In this document: positions 33,191 through 40,823 of the stretch, piece by piece
Layout: the number at the start of each line of letters is the position of its first letter
Position numbering within the stretch: the first letter of the stretch is position 1
DNA from: Ideonella sp. WA131b
GTDB taxonomy: Bacteria; Pseudomonadota; Gammaproteobacteria; Burkholderiales; Burkholderiaceae_C
Direction of reading: 5' to 3'
Length of the DNA stretch: 64,000 nucleotides
Assembly (NCBI GenBank): GCA_023657425.1
Contig: JAGTJW010000001.1
Location: 248,001-312,000 of the forward strand
Position numbers and translations under genes: made by a program
Notes under the pieces: model-generated
Databases searched by the model: none
The model's input: only the letters and a program-made list of their open reading frames with translations
Told to the model about the DNA's origin: nothing

Positions 33191-33493
33191 ATGGCCGACA
33201 GCGCGCTGAAGCTGCCCGCCAGCGTCACCATCGACGAGACCGCCGCGCTGGCGGCTCAACTGCAGGCGAAGGCACAGGCCGGCAGCGGCTTGCTTCAAGT
33301 GGACGCCTCGGCCGTGGTGGCCTCGGACAGTTCCACCATCGCGTTGCTGCTGGAGGCCCGCCGCCAGGCCGAGGCCGCCGGCCGTGGCTTCGAGGTCCGC
33401 GGCGCTCCGGCCAAGCTGGTGGACCTGGCGCGCCTTTACGGCGTCGACGGCCTCCTGGCGCTGGCTCCCGCGTCGGCGCCGTCGTCGCCGTAG
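33191..33493 (+). CDS. mlaB: STAS-domain protein MlaB
   Basis: Small cytoplasmic STAS-domain subunit (100 residues) that binds and activates MlaF. The beta-strand LLQVDASAVVASDSSTIALLLEARR contains the conserved Asp-Ser-Ser region, and LVDLARLYGVDGLL is the usual C-terminal helix. It is the last gene of the operon. Its final 58 bases overlap the 3' end of the convergent regulator gene. Confidence 0.9.
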   Translation: MADSALKLPASVTIDETAALAAQLQAKAQAGSGLLQVDASAVVASDSSTIALLLEARRQAEAAGRGFEVRGAPAKLVDLARLYGVDGLLALAPASAPSSP

Positions 33494-34386
33494 GGCGCTG
33501 CACCCGGCGTGGTCACGTAGCGCCGCTCGCGCAGGTTCTTCTTGACGGCCTGCAGCGCCGGCCGCAGCTGGGCCGAGCCCATGCGCAGCGCCACGCCGGT
33601 GGTGAGGATGTCGACGATCATCAGGTGCAGCAGCCGCGACACCATGGGGCTGTAGCGGTCGGCGTCCTCGGGGTGGTCGGCGGCGAGCAGGATGCCGCTG
33701 GCGCCGGCCACCCGGCTGTCCAGCGCCAGCGGCGAGCCGCTGGCCGTGATCGTGATGACCATGGCACCACGACGGCGGGCGATGTCGGCGACGTCGATCA
33801 GGTCCTTGCTGCGGCCGGAGTTGCTGATCACCACCGCCACGTCGCCGGGCTTGAGCATGGTCGCGCTCATCACCTGCACGTGGCTGTCGCTCACCGCATG
33901 GGCGTTGACGCCGAGGCGGAAGAACTTGTGCTGCGCGTCCTGCGCCACGATGCCGGAGTTGCCGACGCCGTAGAACTCGATGCGCGCGCCTTCGCCGCTG
34001 CGGCGGCCGGCGTCGGCCAGCGCGGCGATGGCGCGCTCCACGCTCTGGTGCGCGGCCGCGTTGCGGTAGCGCAGCAGCGCGGCCACGGCGTTGTCGACCA
34101 CCTTGACGACGATGTCGCCGGCCTTGTCGTCGTCGTCGACCGAGCGGTGCACGAAGGGCACGCCCTCGTTGACGCTGCCGGCGAGCTTGAGCTTGAAGTC
34201 GGCCAGCCCGTCATAGCCCACGCTGCGGCAGAAGCGCACCACCGTGGGCTTGCTGACGTGGGCGCGCTCGGCGAGTTCGGCCACAGGCAGCGTCGCGAAA
34301 CTGCGCGGATCGGCCAGCAGCAGCTTGGCCACGCGCTGCTCGGCCGGCGGCAGCGCAGGGATGGAGGCGCGGATGCGTTCGAGCAT
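33436..34386 (-). CDS. hexR: RpiR-family regulator, HexR-like
   Basis: Transcription factor of 316 residues. It has an N-terminal RpiR helix-turn-helix (AELAERAHVSKPTVVRFCRSVGYDGLADFK split at 20) and a C-terminal SIS sugar-phosphate-binding domain (EFYGVGNSGIVAQDAQHKFFRLG; VVISNSGRSKDLI). HexR represses central carbon genes such as zwf and is released by 2-keto-3-deoxy-6-phosphogluconate. The identification is supported by its place next to zwf and by a matching operator upstream of zwf. The C-terminal 19 residues or so are encoded opposite mlaB. Confidence 0.88.
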   Translation of the reverse strand: MLERIRASIPALPPAEQRVAKLLLADPRSFATLPVAELAERAHVSKPTVVRFCRSVGYDGLADFKLKLAGSVNEGVPFVHRSVDDDDKAGDIVVKVVDNAVAALLRYRNAAAHQSVERAIAALADAGRRSGEGARIEFYGVGNSGIVAQDAQHKFFRLGVNAHAVSDSHVQVMSATMLKPGDVAVVISNSGRSKDLIDVADIARRRGAMVITITASGSPLALDSRVAGASGILLAADHPEDADRYSPMVSRLLHLMIVDILTTGVALRMGSAQLRPALQAVKKNLRERRYVTTPGAAPYGDDGADAGASARRPSTP

Positions 34387-34400
34387 GGCCCCTCAAGCGC

Positions 34401-35846
34401 TCACTGTTCCTCGGCCCAGGCGCTGCCATCACGCGCCACCAGCGCGCTGGCGGCCGCCGGGCCCCAGCTGCCGGCGGCATACGGGCGCGGGCCCAGCGTG
34501 TCGGCGGCCCAGGTCTGCAGCACCGGCTCGACCCAGCGCCAGGCCTGCTCCTGCTCGTCGCTGCGCACGAACAGGTTCAGGCGGCCGGCGATGGCGTCCA
34601 TGAGCAGCCGCTCGTAGCCGCCCACGCGCTCGGTGGCGAAGGCCTTGTCGAAGTCCAGGTCCAAGCTCACCGGGTAAAGGCGTTCCTCGCCGCCGCCGCC
34701 CTTGGCCGCCAGCAAGTGCAGCTCCAGGCCGTCCTCGGGCTGCAGCTTGATGACGAGCTTGTTGGCCGCGCGCGTGCCCGTGAAGATGGGATGCGGCACC
34801 TCGCGGAAGCTGACCACGATCTGCGCGTCGCGCGCCGGCATGCGCTTGCCGGTGCGCAGGTAGAAGGGGACACCGGCCCAGCGCCAGTTCTGCACCTCGG
34901 TGCGCAGCGCCACGAAAGTCTCGCACGTGCTGCCGGCGGGCACCTTGCCTTCATCCAGATAGCCCGGCACCTTCTGCCCGCCCACCGTGCCCGCCTTGTA
35001 CTGGCCGCGCACCACGTCACGGGCCACCGTCTCGGCGCTGAAGGGCTTGAGCGAGCGCAGCACCTTGAGCTTCTCGTCGCGGATGGCGTCGGCATCGCCC
35101 GTGCTCGGTGGCTCCATGGCGATCATCGTCAGCAGCTGCAGCGCGTGGTTCTGGATCATGTCGCGCAGCGCACCCGTGCGGTCGTAGAAGTCGCCGCGCG
35201 TGCCCACGCCGATGCTTTCGGCCAGCGTGATCTGGATGTTGGCGATGCTCTCGCGCCGCCACAGCGGCTCGAACAGGGCATTGCCGAAGCGCAGCGCCAT
35301 GAGGTTCTGCACCGCGGGCTTGCCGAGGTAGTGATCGATGCGCAGCGCCTGCTCCTCGGTGTAGGCGGCGCGCACGACGCGGTTGATCTCGCGCGCGCTG
35401 CCCAGGTCGTGGCCCAGGGGCTTCTCGAGCACGACGCGCATGTGCGGGGCGTTCAGGCCGGCGGCCCCGAGCTGCGCACAGATCACCGGAAACAGGTGCG
35501 GGCTGGTGGCCAGGAACAGCACCACCGTGTCGGCACCGCGCTCGTCGACCCAGGCCCTCAGCCCGCGGTAGTGCTCGGGCTGGGAGAGATCCATGCGCCG
35601 GTAGTGCAGCATCTGGGCGAAGCGGGCGTACTCCTCGTCGCTGGGCTGCTTGGCCTCCTCGACAGCGGCGAAGCGGGCGCGGATGTACTCGCGGTACTCG
35701 GCGTCGCTGCGCTCGTCGCGCGCCACGGCCAGGATGCGGCCACCCTCCGGGAGCTTGCCGTGCCGGAAGGCCTGGAACAGCGCCGGCATCAACTTGCGCC
35801 AGGTGAGATCGCCGGTGCCACCGAAGAGAACGAGGTCGAAGGACAT
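34401..35846 (-). CDS. zwf: Glucose-6-phosphate 1-dehydrogenase
   Basis: First enzyme of the pentose phosphate and Entner-Doudoroff routes; oxidises glucose 6-phosphate with NADP+. The 481 residues include the nucleotide-binding GGTGDL (9-14), the active-site RIDHYLGK (169-176) and the substrate-binding EKPLGHDL. The ATG at 35844-35846 (MSFDLVLFGGTGD) is chosen; an in-frame GTG 24 bases upstream would start inside the operator. No clear Shine-Dalgarno precedes the ATG, so the message may have a very short leader. It is 14 bases upstream of hexR, probably co-transcribed. Confidence 0.95.
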   Translation of the reverse strand: MSFDLVLFGGTGDLTWRKLMPALFQAFRHGKLPEGGRILAVARDERSDAEYREYIRARFAAVEEAKQPSDEEYARFAQMLHYRRMDLSQPEHYRGLRAWVDERGADTVVLFLATSPHLFPVICAQLGAAGLNAPHMRVVLEKPLGHDLGSAREINRVVRAAYTEEQALRIDHYLGKPAVQNLMALRFGNALFEPLWRRESIANIQITLAESIGVGTRGDFYDRTGALRDMIQNHALQLLTMIAMEPPSTGDADAIRDEKLKVLRSLKPFSAETVARDVVRGQYKAGTVGGQKVPGYLDEGKVPAGSTCETFVALRTEVQNWRWAGVPFYLRTGKRMPARDAQIVVSFREVPHPIFTGTRAANKLVIKLQPEDGLELHLLAAKGGGGEERLYPVSLDLDFDKAFATERVGGYERLLMDAIAGRLNLFVRSDEQEQAWRWVEPVLQTWAADTLGPRPYAAGSWGPAAASALVARDGSAWAEEQ

Positions 35847-35852
35847 GGGGCG

Positions 35853-35867
35853 TGTAATTTTGTTACG
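35853..35867. promoter_or_regulatory. Candidate HexR operator in front of zwf
   Basis: TGTAATTTTGTTACG is a 15-bp imperfect palindrome that agrees at 13 positions with the known HexR consensus TGTARTNNNAYTACA. It is a rare AT-rich island here, lies seven bases from the zwf start codon, and would overlap any zwf promoter. Together with the adjacent hexR gene this predicts repression of zwf-hexR by HexR. Confidence 0.65.
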
Positions 35868-35918
35868 CACCCGATGATGCCTAAGTTTCAGGGGCAGGTA
35901 AAGCCCGCCCCAGGCGGT

Positions 35919-37070
35919 TCAGGCGTGCGCGGCGGCCAGCGCCTGCTCGAGGTCGGCGATGAGATCGGCCGCGTGCTCCAGCCCCGTGGACAGGCGCAGC
36001 AGATCGGGCGGCGCGGGCGTGCCGGCGCCCTCGACGCTGGCGCGGTGCTCGATCAGGCTCTCGGTGCCGCCCAGCGAGGTGGCGCGCTTCCAGATCGCCG
36101 TCTTCGCCGCCACGGCGATGGCCGCGGTCTCGCCGCCGCGGGTGCGGATGGACAGCATGCCGCCGAAACCGCCCGCCATCTGCCGCTGGCTCACCTCGAA
36201 CCCCTGGGAGCCCGGCAGCCCCGGGTACAGCACCTCGGCCACCAGCGGGTGGCCCTCGAAGTGCTGCGCAATGGCCAGCGCCGAGGCACTGGCCGCGCGC
36301 ACACGCAGGTGCAGCGTGCGCAGGCCGCGCAGCAGCAGCCAGGCCTCGAAGGAGCCCAGCGTGCCGCCGAGCTGGGCGCGGACCTTGCGCACGCACTGCC
36401 AGTAGGGCGAATCCCCGCGCGTGACCAAGGCACCGGCGATGACGTCGCTGTGGCCGTTGAGGTACTTGGTGGCGGCGTGCATCACGAGGTCGGCCCCCAG
36501 CGCCAGCGGGCGCGTGAGCAGCGGCGTGGCCACCGTGCTGTCCACGGCCAGGAGGGCGCCCGCCGCATGCGCCAGGCGCGCCGTCTCGGCGATGTCGGTC
36601 ACGGTCCACAGCGGGTTGGCCGGTGTCTCGATCCACACCATCGCCGTCTTGCCGGGGCGCAGCGCCGCGGCCACCGCGGCCGGGCTCGTCATGTCGATCA
36701 ACTCAACGTCCAGGCCCCAGTCGGTGGCAAAACCCATCAGCCAGTTGCGCAGGCTCCAGTACATCACTTTGGGTGCCAGCACGTGGTCGCCGGGCTTGAG
36801 CGCCTGGAACACGGCGGTGGCCGCGGCCATGCCGCTGGCGAAAAGCAGCGCCTGGTGGCCGCCCTCGAGGGCGTTGATCACGGCTTCGGCCTGGTCGAAG
36901 GCCGGGTTGTCGGCGCGCGCATAGACGCGGCCGCTGCGGTACTGGTTGTCCTCGTCGCGCAGGTAGGTGGTGCTCACGTGCAGCGGCGGGATCACGGCAC
37001 GCGTGCGCTCGTCGATCCAGCCCAGGGCTTGGGCGGCGATGGTGTCGGGGTGCTGGTGCTGGTCGCTCAT
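35919..37070 (-). CDS. Trans-sulfuration PLP enzyme (cystathionine gamma-synthase / beta-lyase family)
   Basis: Cys/Met metabolism PLP enzyme of 383 residues. The PLP lysine is in HAATKYLNGHSD (Lys202). Other family landmarks are YARADNPAFDQAEAVINALEGG, ASGMAAATAVFQAL, VWIETPANP and SLGGTESLIEHRAS. It could be a cystathionine gamma-synthase, beta-lyase, gamma-lyase or O-acylhomoserine sulfhydrylase; the motif IETPANPLW and the SxGGxESL segment do not settle it. The ATG at 37068-37070 gives the family N-terminus; the longer frame is not used. The 107-bp gap upstream, towards gspB, shows no gene. Confidence 0.85.
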   Translation of the reverse strand: MSDQHQHPDTIAAQALGWIDERTRAVIPPLHVSTTYLRDEDNQYRSGRVYARADNPAFDQAEAVINALEGGHQALLFASGMAAATAVFQALKPGDHVLAPKVMYWSLRNWLMGFATDWGLDVELIDMTSPAAVAAALRPGKTAMVWIETPANPLWTVTDIAETARLAHAAGALLAVDSTVATPLLTRPLALGADLVMHAATKYLNGHSDVIAGALVTRGDSPYWQCVRKVRAQLGGTLGSFEAWLLLRGLRTLHLRVRAASASALAIAQHFEGHPLVAEVLYPGLPGSQGFEVSQRQMAGGFGGMLSIRTRGGETAAIAVAAKTAIWKRATSLGGTESLIEHRASVEGAGTPAPPDLLRLSTGLEHAADLIADLEQALAAAHA

Positions 37071-37177
37071 GAGGATGGGCGTTGCTGGAAGGCGGGCAGG
37101 CCGCGGCGCCTGCGAGGTCTGCTGGAGTATCTCCCGTGCACCGACCGGCCATGCCCGGGCGGCGAAGGCGACAGGTT

Positions 37178-37846
37178 TCAGAAGGGCAGCTCGATCAGGC
37201 CGTCGCGCCAGCGCAGCGTGGCCGAACGCGGTGCCAGCTTGACGAGCACGAGACCGGGCACCGGGCTGTCGCCCTCGCGCAGCACCTGGCCGTCGAGCAC
37301 GACGAAGCGCGTCGCCGGCTGCTCCGACCAGACGGTGCCGCTCACCACCAAGGGCGGCAGCTCGCGCCGCTGCTCGGGGGGCAGTTCGGCCAGGCGCCGC
37401 ACCTGGGTGAGGATGGGCGCCTGTCGCGGCGCAGGCTGGGCCACAGGCGGCGAGGGGGGCGGCGGCGGCGCCGACACCACGAGCGGCCACGGATCCGGCG
37501 TGACGGCAGGGCCTGTGGCAGGCGGCAGGGCCGGCGGCCGGACGGGCGCCGCATCGGGCGGCACGGTGGAAGTCGGCAGCGGCACCGTACCCGCCGATGG
37601 GCGCAGGGCGGGACCGACCCCCCGATCCGTCGCGTCGGGCCGCTGCGCCAGCCAGACGCCCGCCGCTGCGCTCAGCAGCCCGAGCGGACCCAGCAACGCC
37701 AGCAACCCCAGCAACGGCCGCCAGCGCAGGCCCACAGCCCGTGGTGGTGCCAGGGGTGCAAGCGGCGGCGGCGTGTGCAGGCCCGGCACGGCACCGCGCT
37801 GCCGATCGGCCTCGGCCTTGCGCAGAGCGTCAAGGATCAACGACAT
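37178..37846 (-). CDS. gspB: General secretion pathway protein B-like
   Basis: A 222-residue protein with the typical GspB start MSLILDALRKAEADRQ and one transmembrane segment (about residues 45-66). A long proline-rich periplasmic linker follows, then a C-terminal beta domain (PLVVSGTVWSEQPATRFVVLDGQVLREGD). GspB works with GspA in assembling the type II secretion secretin through the peptidoglycan. It is the partner of the gspA-like gene immediately upstream. Confidence 0.85.
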   Translation of the reverse strand: MSLILDALRKAEADRQRGAVPGLHTPPPLAPLAPPRAVGLRWRPLLGLLALLGPLGLLSAAAGVWLAQRPDATDRGVGPALRPSAGTVPLPTSTVPPDAAPVRPPALPPATGPAVTPDPWPLVVSAPPPPPSPPVAQPAPRQAPILTQVRRLAELPPEQRRELPPLVVSGTVWSEQPATRFVVLDGQVLREGDSPVPGLVLVKLAPRSATLRWRDGLIELPF

Positions 37847-37898
37847 CGCTCGAGCCCTTGAACCTGTGAATCGCGCTGTTCATGTCTCTTGCACCCAC

Positions 37899-39554
37899 TC
37901 AGCGCCCCAAGGCGGCCGCGCCGCCTTCAAGCCGCGGCTCGGGCACGCCGGCCAGGCGCGACAACTGCATCAGCGTGAGCGGCCCGGTCTGGCCGTCGAC
38001 CGGCAGGCCGTGCAGCAACTGGAACGCCGCCACCTGTTCGGCGTAGCCCTGCGGCGCCGCGCCAAGGGCGGCACGCAGCTGCGGCTCGGCCCACAGCCGC
38101 GTGGCGGCGCTGCCGGCCGCACCGGGCTGCCAGCCCGGCGGCACGCGCCAGAAGGTGCCGAACTCGCCGCGCCAGCGCCGCGCCAGTTCGGGCAGCGTCA
38201 GCTGCAGCTGCGTGCGGCCGGCCTGCAGCGTGGCGCGGTCGTCGTCGAGGGCCACCAGCAAGGCGTGCACCCGGCGGCCATCGTCGGCGCGCAGCACCAG
38301 CAGCGCCGGGCGCTCCAGCGTGCGCAGCAGGCCCAGGCCGCCGCCGGCACTGCGGAAGCAGGCCAGGCCCGCCTGCCCTACCGCGGCGCAGGGCTCGCCG
38401 TCGCCGATGGCCACGCTCCAGCGCAGCGCCAGCTCGCGCCAGGCCTGGGCCTCGTCGGGCAGGGCCAGCTCGGCCAGCCGGGCCGGATCGTCCGGGCGCG
38501 GGGCCGGCGGCGCCGAGGCCACAGCCAACACCGGTGCGGGCGCCGAGACTGCCGCCGCAGCAGAGGCCACCGCAGCCACGGCCGAAACCGCCGAAGCCGC
38601 CGAGGCCGCGGCGACCGGCGCGACCGCCGGGCCCGGCGCGGGCATCACCCACGCCAGCGCCAGCAGCACCGCCACGCCCAGCCCGGCCGCCAGCGCGACG
38701 GCCGCCGGAACCTGGGGCCACTGCGGCGGCACCGCCGCGCCGCGGCGGTCGAAGACCTCGGCCGCCGCGCGCTCCACCAGCGTCCGCCCCACCTGGCGCA
38801 GGCCCTGGCCGTAGGCGCCGAGCAGGGCACGGTCGGCCAGCAGGTTGATGCGGCGCGGCACCCCGCCGGTCTCGCGGTGCAGCGCGCGCAGCGCCGCGGC
38901 GTCGAAGGGCGGTGGGCCCTGCAGGCCGGCCACGCCCAGGCGGTGTTCAACGTACTGGCGCGTCTCGGCCTCGTCGAGCGCACCGAGGTGGTAGCGCGCC
39001 ACCACGCGCTGGGCCAGCTGCTCGATGGCGGCGATGCGCCCGCGCAGTTCGGGCTGGCCGATCAGCACGATCTGCAGCAGCTTGCGCTCGGCGGTCTCCA
39101 GGTTCGTCAGCAGCCGCAGCTGCTCGAGCACCGCGGGCTCCAGCGCCTGCGCCTCGTCGATGACCACCAGCGCCTGTTCGCCGCGCGCGTGCACCGCCAG
39201 CAGGAAGCGGTTGAGCGCGTCGATGTGCGCCTTCAGGCTGTCGCGCTCGCTGCCCTCCAGCGGCGGCAGCCCAAACTCGCCGGCCAGCGTCTGCAGCAGC
39301 TCCAGCGCGCTGAGCTGCGGGTTGAACACCCAGGCCACGACGCAGCCCGGCGGCAACTGCTCGAGAAAGCCGCGCGCCACCGTCGTCTTGCCGGCGCCGA
39401 TCTCGCCCGTGAGCAGCACGAAGCCGCCGCCGCCGCGCACGCCGTACAGCAGGTGCGCCAAGGCCTCGCGGTGGCGCTCGCTCAGGAACAGGAAACGCGG
39501 ATCGGGCGCGAGCGAAAACGGCTCGCGCGCGAGTCCGAAGTGCGCCGCGTACAT
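37899..39554 (-). CDS. gspA: GspA/ExeA-type ATPase with peptidoglycan-binding domain
   Basis: Inner-membrane protein of 551 residues. It has a cytoplasmic AAA ATPase (MYAAHFGLAREPFSLAPDPR start; Walker A GEIGAGKT at 50-57; Walker B LVVIDEAQAL) and a transmembrane segment near residues 288-303. An Ala-rich linker follows, then a C-terminal region ending in a peptidoglycan-binding domain (LLHGLPVDGQTGPLTLMQLSRL). In Aeromonas ExeA, the ATPase and periplasmic domain remodel peptidoglycan so that the secretin can assemble. It starts 33 bases after the preceding nuclease gene, so it may receive read-through from that operon. Confidence 0.88.
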   Translation of the reverse strand: MYAAHFGLAREPFSLAPDPRFLFLSERHREALAHLLYGVRGGGGFVLLTGEIGAGKTTVARGFLEQLPPGCVVAWVFNPQLSALELLQTLAGEFGLPPLEGSERDSLKAHIDALNRFLLAVHARGEQALVVIDEAQALEPAVLEQLRLLTNLETAERKLLQIVLIGQPELRGRIAAIEQLAQRVVARYHLGALDEAETRQYVEHRLGVAGLQGPPPFDAAALRALHRETGGVPRRINLLADRALLGAYGQGLRQVGRTLVERAAAEVFDRRGAAVPPQWPQVPAAVALAAGLGVAVLLALAWVMPAPGPAVAPVAAASAASAVSAVAAVASAAAAVSAPAPVLAVASAPPAPRPDDPARLAELALPDEAQAWRELALRWSVAIGDGEPCAAVGQAGLACFRSAGGGLGLLRTLERPALLVLRADDGRRVHALLVALDDDRATLQAGRTQLQLTLPELARRWRGEFGTFWRVPPGWQPGAAGSAATRLWAEPQLRAALGAAPQGYAEQVAAFQLLHGLPVDGQTGPLTLMQLSRLAGVPEPRLEGGAAALGR

Positions 39555-39587
39555 GGGGCGCGAGGATAGCGGCGCGGCGCGGCGACC

Positions 39588-40823
39588 CTACTGGGTCTTG
39601 GCTGTTGAGATGGCAGCACCACGCTCCAGCGTGGCCGTCTGCGGGTCGTAGGCGCAACCCGTGATGGACCCGTCGCGGATGCGCGCCACCGCCTCGTCGA
39701 TCACGTGCAGCGGCACCACGAACCACTCGCGCGGCTTCACCGGCGTGCCGAAGCGGTCTTCGATGGTGATGTCGAGCTGGGCCAGCCCGAACAAGCGGTG
39801 AAACAGCACCTCCATCCGGGTGCGGCTCAGGTTGTGCAGGCTGTACTCGGCCACCACCTCCACCGGCGCCAACAAGTAGGTGGCATCGCTTTCAGCCCCG
39901 GCGATGCGCGCCTGCACGCTGCCGCCGGTGACGCCGATCTTGTGAATCAGCGCGCGGTGCTCGGTCACGAACGGGTGCCGTGAATGGCTCCGCAAAACGT
40001 AGATGGTGCCGGTGGCAATGTCATCCGGCTCGGCCGCATCGCCGAACTGCGGCCCGGGTGGCGGGGCGAACAAGGGGCCGGCATCGGGCTCGCTCACGCG
40101 CCGGCCGTTGCCGTCTTGCGTCAGCGCGCGCTGCAGCGAGCGCATCAGCAGGTTGCTCTCGGTGCCGTTGCCGTAGATGAGCCGCAGCCGCGCGTCGGGC
40201 TGGCCGCTGCTGGTCTCGAAGGGCTCGCCCTTGTGGGCCACGTAGGCGAATTGACCGCCCACGACGAAGAAGTGGCCTTCCTCGACGCTGGCCTCGCCCT
40301 TGAACGGTCGTAGCTGGCGCAGGCCATCGGCCAGCTCGCGCTGCACGCGCTCGAAAAGCGCCTGGAAGCGCTCGAAGTCGGCACAGGGCGTGCGCTCGGC
40401 GATCTCGTCCGCCGCCTGCCGCGCCGTGTGCGGGCGCACATGGCGCAGCACCGTGATGTCGCGTTCGTTCGCTGGGTTGCTGGCCACGCCCAGTTCAGTC
40501 AGCAAGGCGTCTTCGTCCAGGGCATCCACGTCCGCGGGCAAGGCACCATCAGCCGAGAGCAAGCCTGGCGCATCCAGCTCGGCCAGCAGCCCACGGGCCT
40601 CGGGCAATTGACGCAGGCGGTCCAGCCGCACCGCGTACAGGCGCTCGAAGATGTCGCCACCCTCGCCGTGGCGCGGTGCATGGCCGTGGGCCTGGTGGAA
40701 ACGCAGGATGTCCTCGAAGCCCGCGACGATGCGATCCTCGCGCGGCGTGCGCCCGCCGGCCTTGGCCGAGGGCAGCTCGACGCCCAGCGCGTCGAGCAGC
40801 TCGTCATCGTCCAGGTCAGCCAT
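39588..40823 (-). CDS. GIY-YIG nuclease (T5orf172-like), last gene of the restriction-like operon
   Basis: A 411-residue protein with a C-terminal GIY-YIG fold: TIYVLRS (273-279) and HKIGVT (294-299) stand for the GIY and YIG strands, Arg306 (SVQARIAG) is the expected catalytic Arg, and Glu338 (TRMEVLFHRLF) the metal ligand. This is the T5orf172/Mug113 variant. The N-terminal 270 residues are acidic and helical with no fold I recognise. A middle part (HFFVVGGQFAYVAHKGEPF) resembles the segment that often precedes this nuclease domain. The ATG at 40821-40823 overlaps the helicase stop by eight bases. Predicted to be the DNA-cleaving effector of the system. Confidence 0.8.
   Translation of the reverse strand: MADLDDDELLDALGVELPSAKAGGRTPREDRIVAGFEDILRFHQAHGHAPRHGEGGDIFERLYAVRLDRLRQLPEARGLLAELDAPGLLSADGALPADVDALDEDALLTELGVASNPANERDITVLRHVRPHTARQAADEIAERTPCADFERFQALFERVQRELADGLRQLRPFKGEASVEEGHFFVVGGQFAYVAHKGEPFETSSGQPDARLRLIYGNGTESNLLMRSLQRALTQDGNGRRVSEPDAGPLFAPPPGPQFGDAAEPDDIATGTIYVLRSHSRHPFVTEHRALIHKIGVTGGSVQARIAGAESDATYLLAPVEVVAEYSLHNLSRTRMEVLFHRLFGLAQLDITIEDRFGTPVKPREWFVVPLHVIDEAVARIRDGSITGCAYDPQTATLERGAAISTAKTQ

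Noticed and set aside
37071..37177. Glycine-riboswitch-like string (ACGGGAGATACTCC) before the PLP enzyme gene
   Set aside because: Only a few bases resemble the first aptamer core; the conserved second half is missing and the gap is too short for a complete element.
34716..39569. A plus-strand open frame of 1617 codons lying opposite zwf, the PLP enzyme, gspB and gspA
   Set aside because: It runs antisense across four genes with clear motifs, has no domain, and is rich in Arg, Ala, Gly, His and Gln, as expected from the complement of GC-rich codons. Stop codons are simply rare in that frame.
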